Shown here: positions 11,740-23,143 of the stretch, piece by piece
How the letters are laid out: each line of letters starts with the position of its first letter
Position numbering within the stretch: the first letter of the stretch is position 1
Origin: Hymenopellis radicata
Taxonomy: Eukaryota; Basidiomycota; Agaricomycetes; Agaricales; Physalacriaceae
Direction of reading: 5' to 3'
Assembly (NCBI GenBank): GCA_015501595.1
Contig: JADNRX010000241.1
Location: 1-64,000, forward strand
DNA: 64,000 nucleotides
Notes under the pieces: generated by a model
The model's input: the letters and a program-made list of their open reading frames with translations, nothing else
What the model was told of the DNA's origin: nothing
The model's database searches: none
Made by a program: the position numbers and the translations under genes

Positions 11740-13470
11740 ATGGCCTCCATGCTTGCGAAGCTGCACATTCCTTACTATGTGCTCTGTGCAACCATCGTAT
11801 CCATTGGTGGTTTCATCTTCGGGTGCGTTATTCGTTAGAAGGTACTCATTTCTCTCAACCCATATTTTCTTCAGCTTTGATACGGGGTCCATTGGTACAC
11901 GCTTGGATTTGCCTCTGCTGAACATTCATATTTATCCTTTGCAGGCTCCATCACCTTGATGCCTGAATTCGAAGTCACATTCGGCAAGCTCGATTCCACC
12001 ATTCAAGGTCTTCTCGTCTCCATCATCCTCATCCCGGCCGCCATCGTCTCCTTTGGCTCCGGCTCAATCTCTGACCGCCTCTCTCGAACATACGCCACCT
12101 CGCTAGGATGCACGGTCTATGGACTGGGCTCCCTCATATGCTGCGTCGCCGGCCTAAACGGCCAATCCCAAAAATCCGCCCTTGTAATGGTCTTCATCGG
12201 GCGGAGCATCTCCGGCGCGGGCGAGGGCATCTTCCTCAGCGCGGTCACCGTATACGGCATCGAAGTTGCGCCTCACCGCGCACGCGGCCGCGTCGGCTGT
12301 ATTATCCAGCTATGGATTACCTCCGGAATTATGCTCGGGTACTTCACATGTTACGGTTCGCTCAATATCGCGAGCTCGGTGTCGTGGCGGCTACCGTGGA
12401 TAATGCAGACGGTCGTCTGTGCGAGTTTGGCGACGGTTGTGCCCTTCCTTCCTCATTCGCCGCGGTGGCTGGTTCATGTTCAGAGGATTGACGAGGCTAA
12501 GGCGAATATGCGACGCCTGGGCTTGAATGAGGATGAGCTGGCGTTGAACCCAGATACGCCGGCTGGGACGGAGGTCGTTGAGCCCCGCAAGGAGGAGAAG
12601 GGATGGAGGAGGAACGTGGAGCAATTCAAGGCTGCGTTTGCACCTGGACTCCGGGGACGCACGTTGTTGGCTTTGTTCATGCTCGGTGTGCAGCAGCTGG
12701 CGGGTATCGATGGTGTATTATTCTACGCACCGACGCTCTTCAAGCAGGCCGGTCTGGATTCGCAAAATGCTTCCTTCCTTGCCAGCGGTGTCACCGGTAT
12801 CGTCAACCTTGTTTTCAGCATCTTGGGACAACAACTCTCTGATAGATGGTAAACGTCATTGAACATGCTCTGTTAACACCTGGACTGACCAATGCGTAGG
12901 GGTAGACGACCTGCATTGATATTTGGCGGTATCATCATGGCCATCGCCATGACCGTAATCGGTATTCTTTATTCGCTGCCTTCTCTGTCATCTGCGGGCC
13001 AATGGGGCGTCATCGCGCTGATCTTTGTCTACTTCATCTCGTTCGTCCTCACGTGGGCGATCCTCATGCGCATCTGGGTCTCGGAGTCGCAGCCTGTGCA
13101 TACCCGGGCGTCGGTCTCCTCCCTCGCGTTGACGGTTAACTGGGGAAGCAACTTTATCGTCGCGTTCACGACACCTATATTCTTGGAGGCGTCGCCGTCG
13201 GGCCCGTATTACCTTTGGGCGGGATGTATCTGGGTCTCGGTTGTTGTCTTTGCGATATTCCTACCTGAGACGAAGGGCCAGAGTATTGATGGAGAGGAGC
13301 AGAACTTGGCATTGGATGTGAAGGTGGGGTGGTTGAAGGAGCAACTAGAGAAGAGGCCGCCGCTCTCTAGGCGCGGCACGTCGTGGACGGCCGTTGAAGT
13401 GGAGACGGAGAAAAAAGAGGGCCTGGAGCCCAAAAAGGTGGAAGCGCCAGTACCACAAGCTGAGGTTTGA
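11740..13470 (+). CDS. MFS sugar-type transporter
   Basis: Predicted 525-aa member of the major facilitator sugar porter family (plasma membrane proton symporters for sugars, quinate and similar). Exons 11740-11822, 11875-11894, 11945-12848 and 12900-13470; exon 2 is only 20 nt and encodes the conserved FDTGSIG. Sugar-porter marks are visible: GGFIFGFDTGSIG in helix 1, GRSISGAGEGIF with EVAPHRARGR after helix 4-5, PHSPRWLV at the end of helix 6, QQLAGIDGVLFYAPT in helix 7, and LPETKGQ after the last helix. About 12 hydrophobic segments can be counted. The C-terminus is a charged cytoplasmic tail. Substrate cannot be assigned. Confidence 0.9.
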
Positions 13471-13989
13471 GCGTCTTCTCACGACGGTTGGTTTCGATTG
13501 CATTGCATTGCTTCTCATGATCATTGTTGTACAACGCCACATTCAGCACATTTTAGACGTACGAATATAGACGCACTTACATAGACGTTACTTAGAATTA
13601 TGTACCCGCATTGACTTGTTCATATTTTACACTTTGAAAGCGAGCGCTAAGAGCTGAATGTTGTTGGATGTCGCCCACGTGATCCCAAGCCTTCAATGAG
13701 ACAGGTGATCGGATTCGGATGCTTGCCCTTAGTTTTTCTACCACGACTAAGGGTAAGCACTCGTTTCTCATACCGACGATACACAGGTTGATAGGTAGAA
13801 TAGCGTCTCACAGTCCGTGTTACGTACAGGTTCTAACAAATGCAACATATTAGTATTAGTAGCAGTGACAAACATGAGGATTCAGCATGTCATCTCTGTG
13901 GATAACGGTGCACACGGAGTAACCGAGGCGCCAAAATACATAATGCAGGACGCTAGGCGCTCGTCGTTCGCCTTCCTACCACCACCATC
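13471..13989. other. Gap before the SPA2-derived gene
   Basis: No gene is seen. About 13867-13985 resembles sequence near 50171-50300 beside the full SPA2 gene, including a shared run of gaggcgccaaaatacataat, so the right part belongs to the duplicated material. Confidence 0.5.
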
Positions 13990-15151
13990 ATGAAGCGGTT
14001 TCAGTCGACGGCGACGCAGACTGAGTCCTCAGGCATATTCAACTCTCGCACAGAGTTGTACCGCCCAATTTCTCCTGTAACGGCAGCGCCTACAATCGAC
14101 TATTGGATGATATTCAAGACCCATTCTGAGGAGCTGAGCAAGTATCTAGCCGCATATTTAGCGCAAGGTGCGAGCTTGGTTTACTTAAAACTGCGCGCTG
14201 ACGAGTGCTGATCATCACCGTTCAGCGCCGTCCAACTCCCGGCCGACCGCCAGGCAGAGTCTGACCCGCATCACGATTCAGCAATTCCATGAACTGTCCA
14301 CCGATGTCTACGACGAGCTTTTACGGCGACAAAATGAAAACGAAGGCAGGTTTAGTTTATCTCCTGTGCCTTGGTCACTTTTGGCTGACTTTACGTCCTC
14401 AGTGCCCTTTCTACCCCGCGAAGAACTCCACCCGATGCGCAATCAGGCTAGGCAAAAGCTTGCGACGTTGCCAACCTCTCGCTTCGAGGATCTCTCAAGC
14501 GACGTGTATTATGAACTTCTCAGGCGATACCCAGAGTTCCAAGAGGATGTACCGGCGGTGCCTCTAATCGACTATCGGATGGTATTTAAGACCCATTCTG
14601 GGGAGCTGAGCAAGTATCTAGCCGCATATTTGGCGAAAGGTGGGAGCTTGTTTCATGACTGCGCGCTAACGAGTGCTGATCAGCACCGTTCAGCACCGTC
14701 CAACTCCCGGTCCTCCGCCAGGCAGAGTCTGACCCGCCTCACGATTCAACAATTCCATGAACTGTCCACCGATGTCTACGACGAGCTACTACGGCGACAA
14801 GATGAAAACGAAGGCAGGTTTAGTCTTTCTCCTGTGCTTTGGCCACTTTTGGCTGACTTTATGTCCTCAGTGCCCTTTCTACCCCGCGAAGAATTCCACC
14901 CGCTGCGCAATCTGGCTAGACAAAAGTTTGCGACACTGCCGACATCTTGCTTCAAGGATATCTCAAGCGACGTGTATTATGAACTCCTCAGGCGATACCC
15001 AGAGTTCAAGGAGGATGTCTCCCCGTTGATGCACCTCTCCCGCCTCTGTAAGCACTCGCCCTCAACGCATCCCAGCCCTACGCTAATTTTAGCTTCACCC
15101 AGGACCAACCAGCCTTTGCGTGCGTCCTCTAGTACTATTCTACAAGTATAG
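13990..15151 (+). CDS. SPA2-derived gene with two tandem SPA2 homology domains
   Basis: Five exons (13990-14167, 14226-14345, 14403-14639, 14694-14813, 14871-15151) give an open 311-aa product. It begins like the full SPA2 at 46770-50077 (MKR start, IDY.M..KTH.EELSKYLAAYLA) and then has the SPA2 homology domain: QQFHELSTDVYDELLRRQ plus SSDVYYELLRRYPEF. It then restarts inside exon 3 at VPAVPLIDYRMVFKTH and repeats the whole domain. After the second copy it ends in about 40 unrelated residues; the long coiled-coil body of SPA2 is missing. Intron positions match SPA2 in both halves, including a GC donor (14346 and 14814). A 45-nt in-frame intron at 15048-15092 is also possible. In SPA2 this domain binds polarisome partners such as MAPK-kinases; whether this truncated gene is expressed is unknown. 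Confidence 0.65.
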
Positions 15152-15719
15152 CAGCTTTTGTCAGTGACTATGCCTTGCTTCCTCAACATACACTCCTCTT
15201 CTCCTCACTTTTAAATGATTTGAAAATGGCCAACACAGGGAAAACTGTGACATCCTTTTAGCCAGTACCAGTCTTAGACCTCAGCTACTATCAATACTAC
15301 ATGCGTTCCGACGCGCCCGTCGCCGCCACGAAGCTACCCTGCCAGCGGCTTCCAAAGTCCTTTGGTATAACCGCCGGATATCAATGTCGGAGCTTAAAGA
15401 CCAGTCTCTAAAAGTCGACTTATGATTGAGACTTGAGTCTCTATGACGCGTCCTCTTCTTCTTTTCCTCAGACTGGGAAAGGAACCTATTTTTCCTGGAC
15501 GCGGTCTCTCCTCAGGTGTTCGCTGTCGTGTTAAGGGAACTGCTACTATAGGCTTCAAACAGATCCTCTGCAGCGCGTGCTTGAGCTTACGCTATTCAAA
15601 AACCTGGCATCTAGAGGACCCGCTTTCTGCGGGGCGTTGCTGCTTCCTCGAGGGCTTACTTGCAAACAGTGGCAAAGGAGCTATCTTCCTCGTAGTGTAT
15701 TAATACGAACTTCTCTTCC

Positions 15720-16762
15720 GTCTTCGTACTCGATCTCTTCTCGTCGTGTTAACACATCCTGCAGAGCGACAAGCACCGCGGCCATCGCATTTGTACGTCC
15801 GGTTTCTCTGCTTCATCTGTGCTCATCTCACGCATTCATGTGCAAGACGATGGGCCAGACTCGTTATCCCTATCGAACTTTTTATGTTGCATTCTTCATA
15901 TTCCAGGCGAAGGCTACTCCATCCCCGCTTCCTGTAGAGGATAGAGCGACTGGCGGTGCTATCACATCCTGCAGAGCACCAAACACCGCTGCTATCAGAT
16001 TTGTGCGTCCCTTTTCTCTCTACTCATCTCAGTCGGTGCACCGGACGATGGGCCGTACATCTACATGAACGATATCATCAAGACACTCAGAGACGCTGAT
16101 GCGAAAGCGACTTTCTTCTTCAACGGCAGCAACTGTACGCTAAAGCAAGCCGATAATGGGCGTCCATACCTTAGTTGACTGTATATGCAACTCAGCCGCC
16201 GCCGCTCGCGTAAAGCTTGCCTTCGATAACAAGCACCAGGTCGCGTCTCATACCTGGAGACACGCCCATCTGTCACAGTTGTCTGAACCTGACTTGCAGG
16301 CAGAGTTCTCCAGGACCGAAGGTATGCGTTCATCCTTTAGACGGCTGTACCATCATTCACGAAAGCAACAGATGCTATAAAGAAGATCACCGGCGCCCAA
16401 GTGGCGATGACTAGACCTCGTACGTTGAAGCGTCCTCCCATGCTGCCTGTTAGCTTTATACGTTATTAGCCTTCGGCGAATACAACCCTCTCGTTCTAAA
16501 AGTCGCCGGCGATCGCGGATAGACGCTCGTCAACTGGGACTTCGATTGGTGATTCCGCCGGGGCATCGAAGACGAAGTCTATGCAGGAATACGAAGCGGT
16601 AGCTCGACGGAGGCCTAATAATATTCTCGCTTTGAATCATGAGACGTACGAGGGTACTGCGTGAGTAGTTTACCGTTCAATCAACATTTCATATCGAGGT
16701 GTCTTGGGCAGCCGGCGTATAATGGGACGCCTTCGCCGCGCGACTCTTCGTGGAGGTGTTGA
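15720..16762 (+). pseudogene. Chitin deacetylase relic A
   Basis: Fragments of a CE4 polysaccharide deacetylase in the order of the intact gene at 56229-57239. Two copies of exon 1 are present (about 15740-15870 and 15865-16005), followed by the metal-binding segment DDGPYIYMNDIIKTL and ATFFFNG, then KHQVASHTWRH, then GDRGQTLVNWDFD. Damage visible: the signal-peptide start has lost its ATG frame, the acceptor before DDGP reads caccg instead of an AG, a two-base loss after WDFD shifts the frame, and the last exon is internally shortened so that only the CLGQPAY end remains. It lies directly upstream of an RRM gene on the same strand. Confidence 0.82.
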
Positions 16763-16942
16763 AATGGCAGTGGCGCGTTAATCGAACGCGTGTAATTTGA
16801 TGTTTCCTTCACTCTGTACTCTTGAAAATATTGAGAGAGTTTCAAGCTTCTTGTTCGTTGGTATATTTTATGGACTACACGTGAACTTTCACGGCGTTAC
16901 CCGTTATGCTAATCCGCCGGCCCGCCCTGCCTCTGCATCCCA

Positions 16943-17723
16943 ATGTTCTCTCTCTTCGCCCGCGGTCTGCCCCGCACCACACTCTCCGCCATTCATCTAT
17001 GCGCGCGCGGTGTAGCATCAGAGGTCGGCCCGACCAACGCTGTCTACGTTCACGTCGTTCAGAAGATTGACAACAAAATCTCGCACCAGGCCCTCAAAGA
17101 GGGCCTGGCTGCCAACTTTGGTCCCGTCGAGCACCTCTGGCTGCAGCTTCCCACTGGCAGCAATTGTATTGTCACCTTCCAGGAGCAAGCCGACGCTCAG
17201 AAGCTCATGGACAAGGGGACACTAGAGATCCCTCCAGCAATGCTGACCGCCCAAAACTTCGCCGGCCCTCGCAAACCCGACATGAGGACCCAGTCCAAAC
17301 TCCCGGTAGACGACTCCCAGAAAGCCCCGAAACTTATCTTGCGTAACGTTCCTGCACGATTTGGTATTTCAGCACCCGAGATCGCCAAGGTGTTTGGCCA
17401 ATTCGGCAAGGTCAGCGTTAGACATCGTACGTGGCTTCTCTCCCTACTTTCGTGTTTCCTTCCAGCTTACCAGACTCTTAGCCACTTTGCGCGGATACCC
17501 TCGCTCTCTTGCCTTCGTTTCCTTCGAAACTCAGGAAGCTGCCGACAAGGCTCTGGAGACAATTCGGTCAGAGGAGGGGATCATCATTGAGGGTACCAGA
17601 CTCGATGCAACTTACTACATCCGGGAGGAGCGCCCCACCCCAAAGTACCCTGGTATGTTTCTTCTTCGATACTCCTTCCTTCGCGTCGCTAATCCTGCTA
17701 CAGTGCTCACTGCCGAGTCTTAA
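16943..17723 (+). CDS. Two-RRM protein, probable mitochondrial, copy A
   Basis: Predicted 224 aa in exons 16943-17426, 17482-17652 and 17704-17723. The first about 27 residues (MFSLFARGLPRTTLSAIHLC) are basic, hydroxylated and free of acids, like a mitochondrial presequence. Two RNA-recognition-motif folds follow: one around residues 30-100 (ALKEGLAANFGPVEHLWL, CIVTFQEQADAQKLMDKG), the second about 125-215 (LILRNVPARFGISAPEIAKV, LAFVSFETQEAADKALETI). The tiny last exon encodes VLTAES plus stop. Likely binds RNA; target unknown. Close copies lie at 40376, 52720, 54568 and 55150 (last two broken). Confidence 0.75.
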
Positions 17724-18103
17724 ATTGGGGTCTGTTGATGTACGCGCTGTCTAGGCATGGTCTCCTAGCTCTTGACGTGACTTATTAGATGGCGCTCTAC
17801 GTTGATGCGATATGTACCGCTTCGCGTTAGGGCGAGGGTCGGCGCGTGTTTTCTTATAAAGGGGCCAATGAATTAAGACTTTAAAGCTTACGAAGAACCC
17901 GTTCAGTAGTGCTCGTCGACGCGCGCAGTTTCGGGATTTCGCCGAGGTAGTACTCGAGATGCTACGAGGGCTGTATACGTTCAACAATCCCGTCGTAGAA
18001 CCTCCCAGGAGGGAATACAACTTCTAAAATGTGTTAATAATGATACAAACAATGATATCCCAGATACAGCAAGAGGATAGCTAGCTAGTCCATATACATT
18101 ATG
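17724..18103. other. Gap between convergent genes
   Basis: Contains the duplicated 3' flank of the RRM unit (to about 17870). Nothing else is recognised. Confidence 0.5.
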
Positions 18104-19951
18104 CTATGAGAAAAGAGATTCAAATTTGTTGACGCAAGAATCAGGATGCGTGTCTACACAAGATCAGTAAGTCACTGGGACGCAGCAGTTCATACAAAGG
18201 ATTTGCGTACCGAAAGAATCGTTCGGATCACATGAGCATCGTCCAGCGACCCATTGATCCCCTTGCGGACAGTGTTGGAAGTGTTCATGTCGATATCCAA
18301 TATCGCGAAAGAAATGAATTTGGTCGCGTCGGGCAAATAGCGCTGCAGCAATGGAATGTACGGGTGCGTCTCCCCATCGCTGCAGATTCGTGTCTTAACA
18401 CTCGAATATCCTTGAGCATCGATTAAGCGCACCTCGTAATAGAACCCTCCCTTGTTCTCGAGGTAGTCAAAGAACGCCTGATATGGTTCTGAACGCCAAA
18501 AGTCCAGATCGGCAATCTCGAAGTTGCTCCAGACTGTATTCATAGTACGAGCTTAAAAGGATCCGCCTCAGAAGACCAGTGAGAACTTACAGTGACATCT
18601 GTTGTAGGTCGCACCGCCATCGTTAGACACGAAGTCCATCGCGTTTTGAGGATCTACATGTTGCGGGTACAGTGCAACAAACTCTGCCTCTGATTGAGAA
18701 ATAGTGGCGCGACGTTGAGGTGCATATAATTACCTTTAACAGCACTCCACAGAGATGGTATTGTCGCTTCCCATTCTAGTAACGATATAGTGAAACCTTC
18801 CAGAGGTCTAGTAAGTAGTAAGAATCGACAGTCAGGTCCAGGACGCACCGTAAATCTTGTCATTGTCTTGCATGAACCGGAAAGGATCGTATTGCAAGTC
18901 GCAGAAGAACTTGACATCAGGTCTATCTCCTCGTCAGCCTTCCACATAACTTTGTGACTCTTTCGGAGGACGTACTCCACTCTTTAAACCCAAAGACGTC
19001 AATGATAATCAAAATCACAGGAACTAGCACTCTTACCTCCAGTAATACCGATATGGTTGGAGTAGTTCGTGTTGAAAGAAAAACTGCACACCCACGAAGT
19101 CAGTCAATGGATTGTAGCGCGTCCGTGATTAAAAACGTACCCCAGAATTAAATCGACACATGTTGCGGTACCTAATCATTCACAAATGTCCCTCAGTTGC
19201 CACCAAGCTGCTCGCTATGAATACCGCTTACGATACGCTGCCTATTGGCAATCGATCAACAATCAGAGAAAAGAGGAGTCGGTATCGAGGCGCACCTCCA
19301 TAAATGATTCGCTGTGCAACCATCTTCGACCGACCAGATTTGGCTCTATCCTCGTCAATCCAGTCCGGCTGGACCCAATGCTCAGATGGTACCAATCCGA
19401 ACTCCAGCGGTGCACTCGTCAACACGCTCACACGTCTATAAATGGACATCAGAACTTTCTCATGACAGTGCGCACTAGACGGATAAAACGCACTGTTTGA
19501 ACTCCTCTGTGAAGGGCTCGTCGTTGAGCAATACCCATGGGTAGTTGAACCGGTGATTGAAGCGATCCTCGACGGACTGCATACTGGCGACAACACCATT
19601 GACGTCTTTATTTCTGCATAACATCACGAACGTGGCATTTGCGCGCTCGGAGTCGTTCATCGGTGGTAACGGGGTGCTAGGAACAGATAGCGACTGCGGT
19701 GGAGCCATGAGAGCGCCTGATGTAGGTCTGTTCACTAAGTTTGCCAGTTCATCGTCTCCCAAAGTAGAATCGCCTTGGGATGGAAGAATACCGTAATCCT
19801 TCCAGGTGACTGATACGATGTAGTGGATGCATATCTACGTCCAGGTGAGCGAGTAACAGAGACACTCCATGGAGGCACTCACTACGAGCACAAGCACAAC
19901 AGCAATATAGCGTCGTGGATTACCACCGGGGATGGGGAGTGACGCGCCCAT
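18104..19951 (-). CDS. GT15 (KRE2/MNT1-type) alpha-1,2-mannosyltransferase
   Basis: Predicted 399-aa type II Golgi enzyme adding alpha-1,2-mannose to O- and N-glycans. Thirteen exons fit: 19951-19883, 19834-19494, 19435-19296, 19241-19232, 19171-19141, 19083-19037, 18981-18976, 18922-18849, 18796-18734, 18689-18591, 18533-18433, 18379-18211, 18153-18104. The sum is 1200 nt. Two are microexons of 10 and 6 nt, each required to rebuild conserved family text (YGGSVSYRNMCRFNSG and YYWRVEPDVKFFCD). Residues about 15-30 form the single membrane anchor behind a short basic N-terminus. Family blocks visible: NYPWVLLNDEPFTEEFK, IYGFTISLLEWEATIPSLW, YNRCHFWSNFEIADLDFWR (the Glu in NFEI is the proposed catalytic residue) and KGGFYYERWGDAPVHSIA. 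Length is close to yeast KRE2/KTR proteins without their longer stems. Confidence 0.92.
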
Positions 19952-20077
19952 TGAAGAAAAGAACAAACAACGAGAGGAAGCGGAAGAGAAAAGAGATGAA
20001 AAGCTCGGTCATCGCATCGCAGCTAAGAATATGTAGGCCCAGCTGCGGACCGATTGCCAAAAATGCAACGGAGGCTT

Positions 20078-21372
20078 TTAGCACGTTTTTAGATCAGGAT
20101 ATGAATAGCCGTCACCGTTTCGAGGTTTCGTCCGTGGGCCGTGCGAATGTAGCGCTCCAAGAGAATCCGTTACCATCTGGGCGGTCCGAGTGGTGGAGCG
20201 TGAGGCCTGTGCAGTATCTTTTGAGAGCTCTTGGGTCTTTCCATCCACAATGGGGGAAAGCGAAGCGCAGCGTGAGATAAGTCGATCTATTGCAGGGGTT
20301 GATGCGAGGAGTCGGTACTCGGCAGCGAGAGTCGAGAGACAGCATTGACACAATATACATTGTCTCTTAAACTTTGACGTTTGTATGGGGAGGTCTGGTT
20401 GAGTGCTAGCGATGGCTTTGGGATGTGCATGAAGCCCGTAATCAACTGACAGAATATTCAGACTTGATTACTGATTGACCAGTGGCGATAGTAACGACAC
20501 CGCTTTCCAGGAGAGCGCAGCACTTTCATGCATCAGCAAGTCCAGGCGACGAGCCACGGTCTATGCGTCATTGGCACAAACGTCGATACAAGCTTATGTG
20601 CCCAAATGCATTCTTTGGCTGCCCTGGCGTCTCCTATGAGGGTAGTCGTGTCTCTAATTAGATGCGCCTATAACAGCATTCTGTAAGGTCAGCGAAAAAG
20701 TGATGTCTGCGGGCTCTGTACTCACGCTGAATTAAACCGAGGGATCACCTGAAGAGCGACTTGCGTTTCGAGCTCGCGAGAAATTAGCTCACGACCAATA
20801 TTTCCAGCTACTGGATGACAGAAAAAAACCCTCAAGAATTGCTTCGTTCTACGCGTAAAGTGATTGCTTACCATGAATTTAGCCTGCCTCAGAAGAGGAC
20901 ACATGGGATCATGGGATCTGGAAGATAGGGCGTTGCCGAACTTCTGCTCGACGTCGGTCGAATCCACGGTGTCGTCGAGGGCTCGAAGAAGCTAGAATGA
21001 GAGATGCCGAGTGCGTATGGGCGAGAAGCACTTCGAAGAGTGTAAGCGTAAAGACAGAAGCGATGACATTCTACTAATGCACAGACTCCTGAGTTGGCCG
21101 TATCTTGAAGTGCGTCTCAACGAAGTGGGGAGAACGTTGCAGCGAACACCGCCAGTAAAATGATATTGGTTCCAAGAAGATACGTCGTCCCAAGAACATA
21201 GGCGTCGACTCCCCATGCGTCGCGGATGGCAATAGCCGGATTTTCCATGGATGGCTGAGTCGCATGATTGTAAGTGAGTAGAGAGTGGAGTTAGTTCACA
21301 CTGGTCCCCAGTGCGTTCACGCGTCCTCTTAGGCCTTGTATCTATGGAAACGGGCTCGAATTTGCCTGCCAC
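20078..21372 (-). CDS. Possible multi-exon gene of unknown function
   Basis: Not recognised, and no full model was found. Protein-like segments on the minus strand include a hydrophobic VDAYVLGTTYLLGTNIILLA stretch near 21100-21200, an acidic ALDDTVDSTDVEQKFG segment ending at a GTAAGC donor near 20871, a GRELISRELETQVALQV segment near 20730-20800, and a hydrophilic Ser/Thr-rich tail ending in YSYPDLKTC and a stop at 20078. These could be exons of a membrane protein with a cytoplasmic tail, but the phases I tried do not all join, so it may also be a decayed gene. Confidence 0.3.
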
Positions 21373-22458
21373 AGCGTTTAACGGAATTGTCGTATATCCC
21401 CGCCCATCCAGTGTCCACTGATTCTGTGACCTTCTGTGACTGGCTAGGGTCAGGGAAGAACGGCGCCACAGTTGACCTGACTATTTGCGTACCAGGACCA
21501 GAATTATGTAACGGCGGCGTGTCTCCGTCTGTGTAAATTAAACACGGAAAAGAATGATAGCGCCGAACAGAAAAACCTGGTCTCCCACCAAGGTGAAATT
21601 CTCCGACAAAACAGGACTCCGCGAAGAAATACCCCGATCAACATCACGTGCCTTTCGTTCTACGCCTTAGGGTTAGGTGTATGGAACTTGTCCAGTGTCC
21701 ACTACATACCTATCACACATGCACCTTTACGCTGGGTTTAACCGTCAGACGCCCTTGAGAATATCCTCTTGGAGATACGGCCATAATTTGTGAGCGGTAG
21801 TGTGTCCCGCGGCGAACTCGCGCATTCAGTAGATTGCGTTTCTTCCGCAACTCCAGTCGCCCAACGCGGAGTCAGAGGATCCCGCCCCACATCTCTCAGC
21901 GCTCCATTGGGTACCGCTTTCCGCTTCACCTTGATAATCATATGATTTCTAACTGCTCCGAACAGTATTCATTAAAGTGCAGTTTGCATGATGCTTCTAA
22001 GTTCTCTCAACACCTGTTGACGAGTCTTCGCGCAGCCGCACCATGTCGTAAAATTTCCCATTTCAAGATATGACCGCCCTCCTTTCTCAAAATATCGTCA
22101 GAAACTCCCGACATCGAACATTCCGAGTCGGGACTCGGATTACGAGAGAACATCGAAGGCTGTTCTCCGTATCATTGAACGTACTCTTACGCGTCAGAGT
22201 AACCGATGGGGCTTTACTAGTCCACGTTGCAACTTTGGTCACGGTTTGAGCGTACATGGCGGCGCACGTCTCGACCGAACGAGCATGAGCACTCGGTTGA
22301 GCCTTGATTCAAGCTGTCGACTTTGGCAGCGTGATTGACGCGGTAGCTTGCATGTCAGCGACTGGGAATCAAGCAATCGACAATGTTGTTTTGTTGACTT
22401 GCTGACCACTTCGTTTCTTGCAACGGAGTCACACAGTATGTACGCTGGAGATCAAAAC

Positions 22459-22479
22459 GTTTAACCGTAACGGTTAAAC
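22459..22479. repeat. 21-bp perfect palindrome
   Basis: Two arms, gtttaaccgt and acggttaaac, flank a single central base. It could be a binding site for a dimeric regulator or chance; it is nearly 700 bp upstream of the repeat-peptide gene. Confidence 0.5.
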
Positions 22480-23040
22480 CTGAAATCGCCAGGTCCGCCG
22501 AAAAATCCGGCTATCGTCGCAGGTGGTGCTACTACTTGGTGCGTGCCCTCTTTTTCTGTTCGTACCCTCGAGCCTCGGGTTCAGGGCGAGGTCTTGCTGT
22601 AATCGCCTTCGGTCGCCGTTGCACTTGAAATTTCTATGTTCAAATCCTATTCAAAGTACACGGTCGTAATCATCTATTTACCGCAGCACAGGATTTTCCA
22701 GGTCACGTTAAGTGATTCACGGCGTTCCTGGACACATAAGCGCCTCCCGGTATAACCTCCATACTCATCACGTTTAGCTCAATCCCAAACTGCGGGAGAG
22801 GCGCACGTCCTTCCCCATGCCATTATACAACGGACCGCCTCTTACACGGTCCCCAGGAGCAAGATGGAAACTCTGCCGCCCTGATCCGCACTGTGTTCGT
22901 CATCTCGCGCGTCCATTGCTATGCGTATTCGAATGCAGACGCCGCTTGGGCTATGTTTACGTGCCCACACCGGTTCATGCCGCTCATCTCGCCCGTGGCA
23001 AGTAGACTCGGTACCGGAACTAAATCTGGGAGGCCCAATG

Positions 23041-23047
23041 TATAAAA
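23041..23047 (+). promoter_or_regulatory. TATA box of the repeat-peptide gene
   Basis: tataaaa lies about 100 bp upstream of the ATG at 23144, followed by a C/T-rich leader, a common arrangement for strongly expressed fungal genes. Confidence 0.55.
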
Positions 23048-23143
23048 GGTGTGAGTATCAGCAGTGTTCCTCCATCCAAGTTTTTTTCCACCTATTCTCA
23101 CACCTCGTATACTCAGCCTACAACCTAGTTCCTCATTCTCGAG

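Larger units (their letters stand above)
15131..17870 (+). repeat. Segmental duplication, copy A (pairs with 38640-41190)
   Basis: The stretch has a colinear, same-strand copy starting just after the IFA38 gene. Shared landmarks in order: a tacagcagcttttgtca-like start, aaaatggccaacaca, the agcggcttccaaagtccttt run, the chitin deacetylase relic with a doubled exon 1, and the RRM gene. The 3' flank past the RRM stop (about 17807-17870) recurs inverted near 51780-51850, 50320-50395 and 53640-53700. Confidence 0.8.
21373..23143. other. Long gap upstream of the repeat-peptide gene
   Basis: No convincing gene. It contains a perfect palindrome at 22459-22479 and, at the right end, the promoter of the repeat-peptide precursor. 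Confidence 0.45.

Noticed and set aside
21655..21680. Telomere-like ttagggttagg run
   Set aside because: Only about one and a half units, inside a gene-free stretch; far too short for an interstitial telomere.
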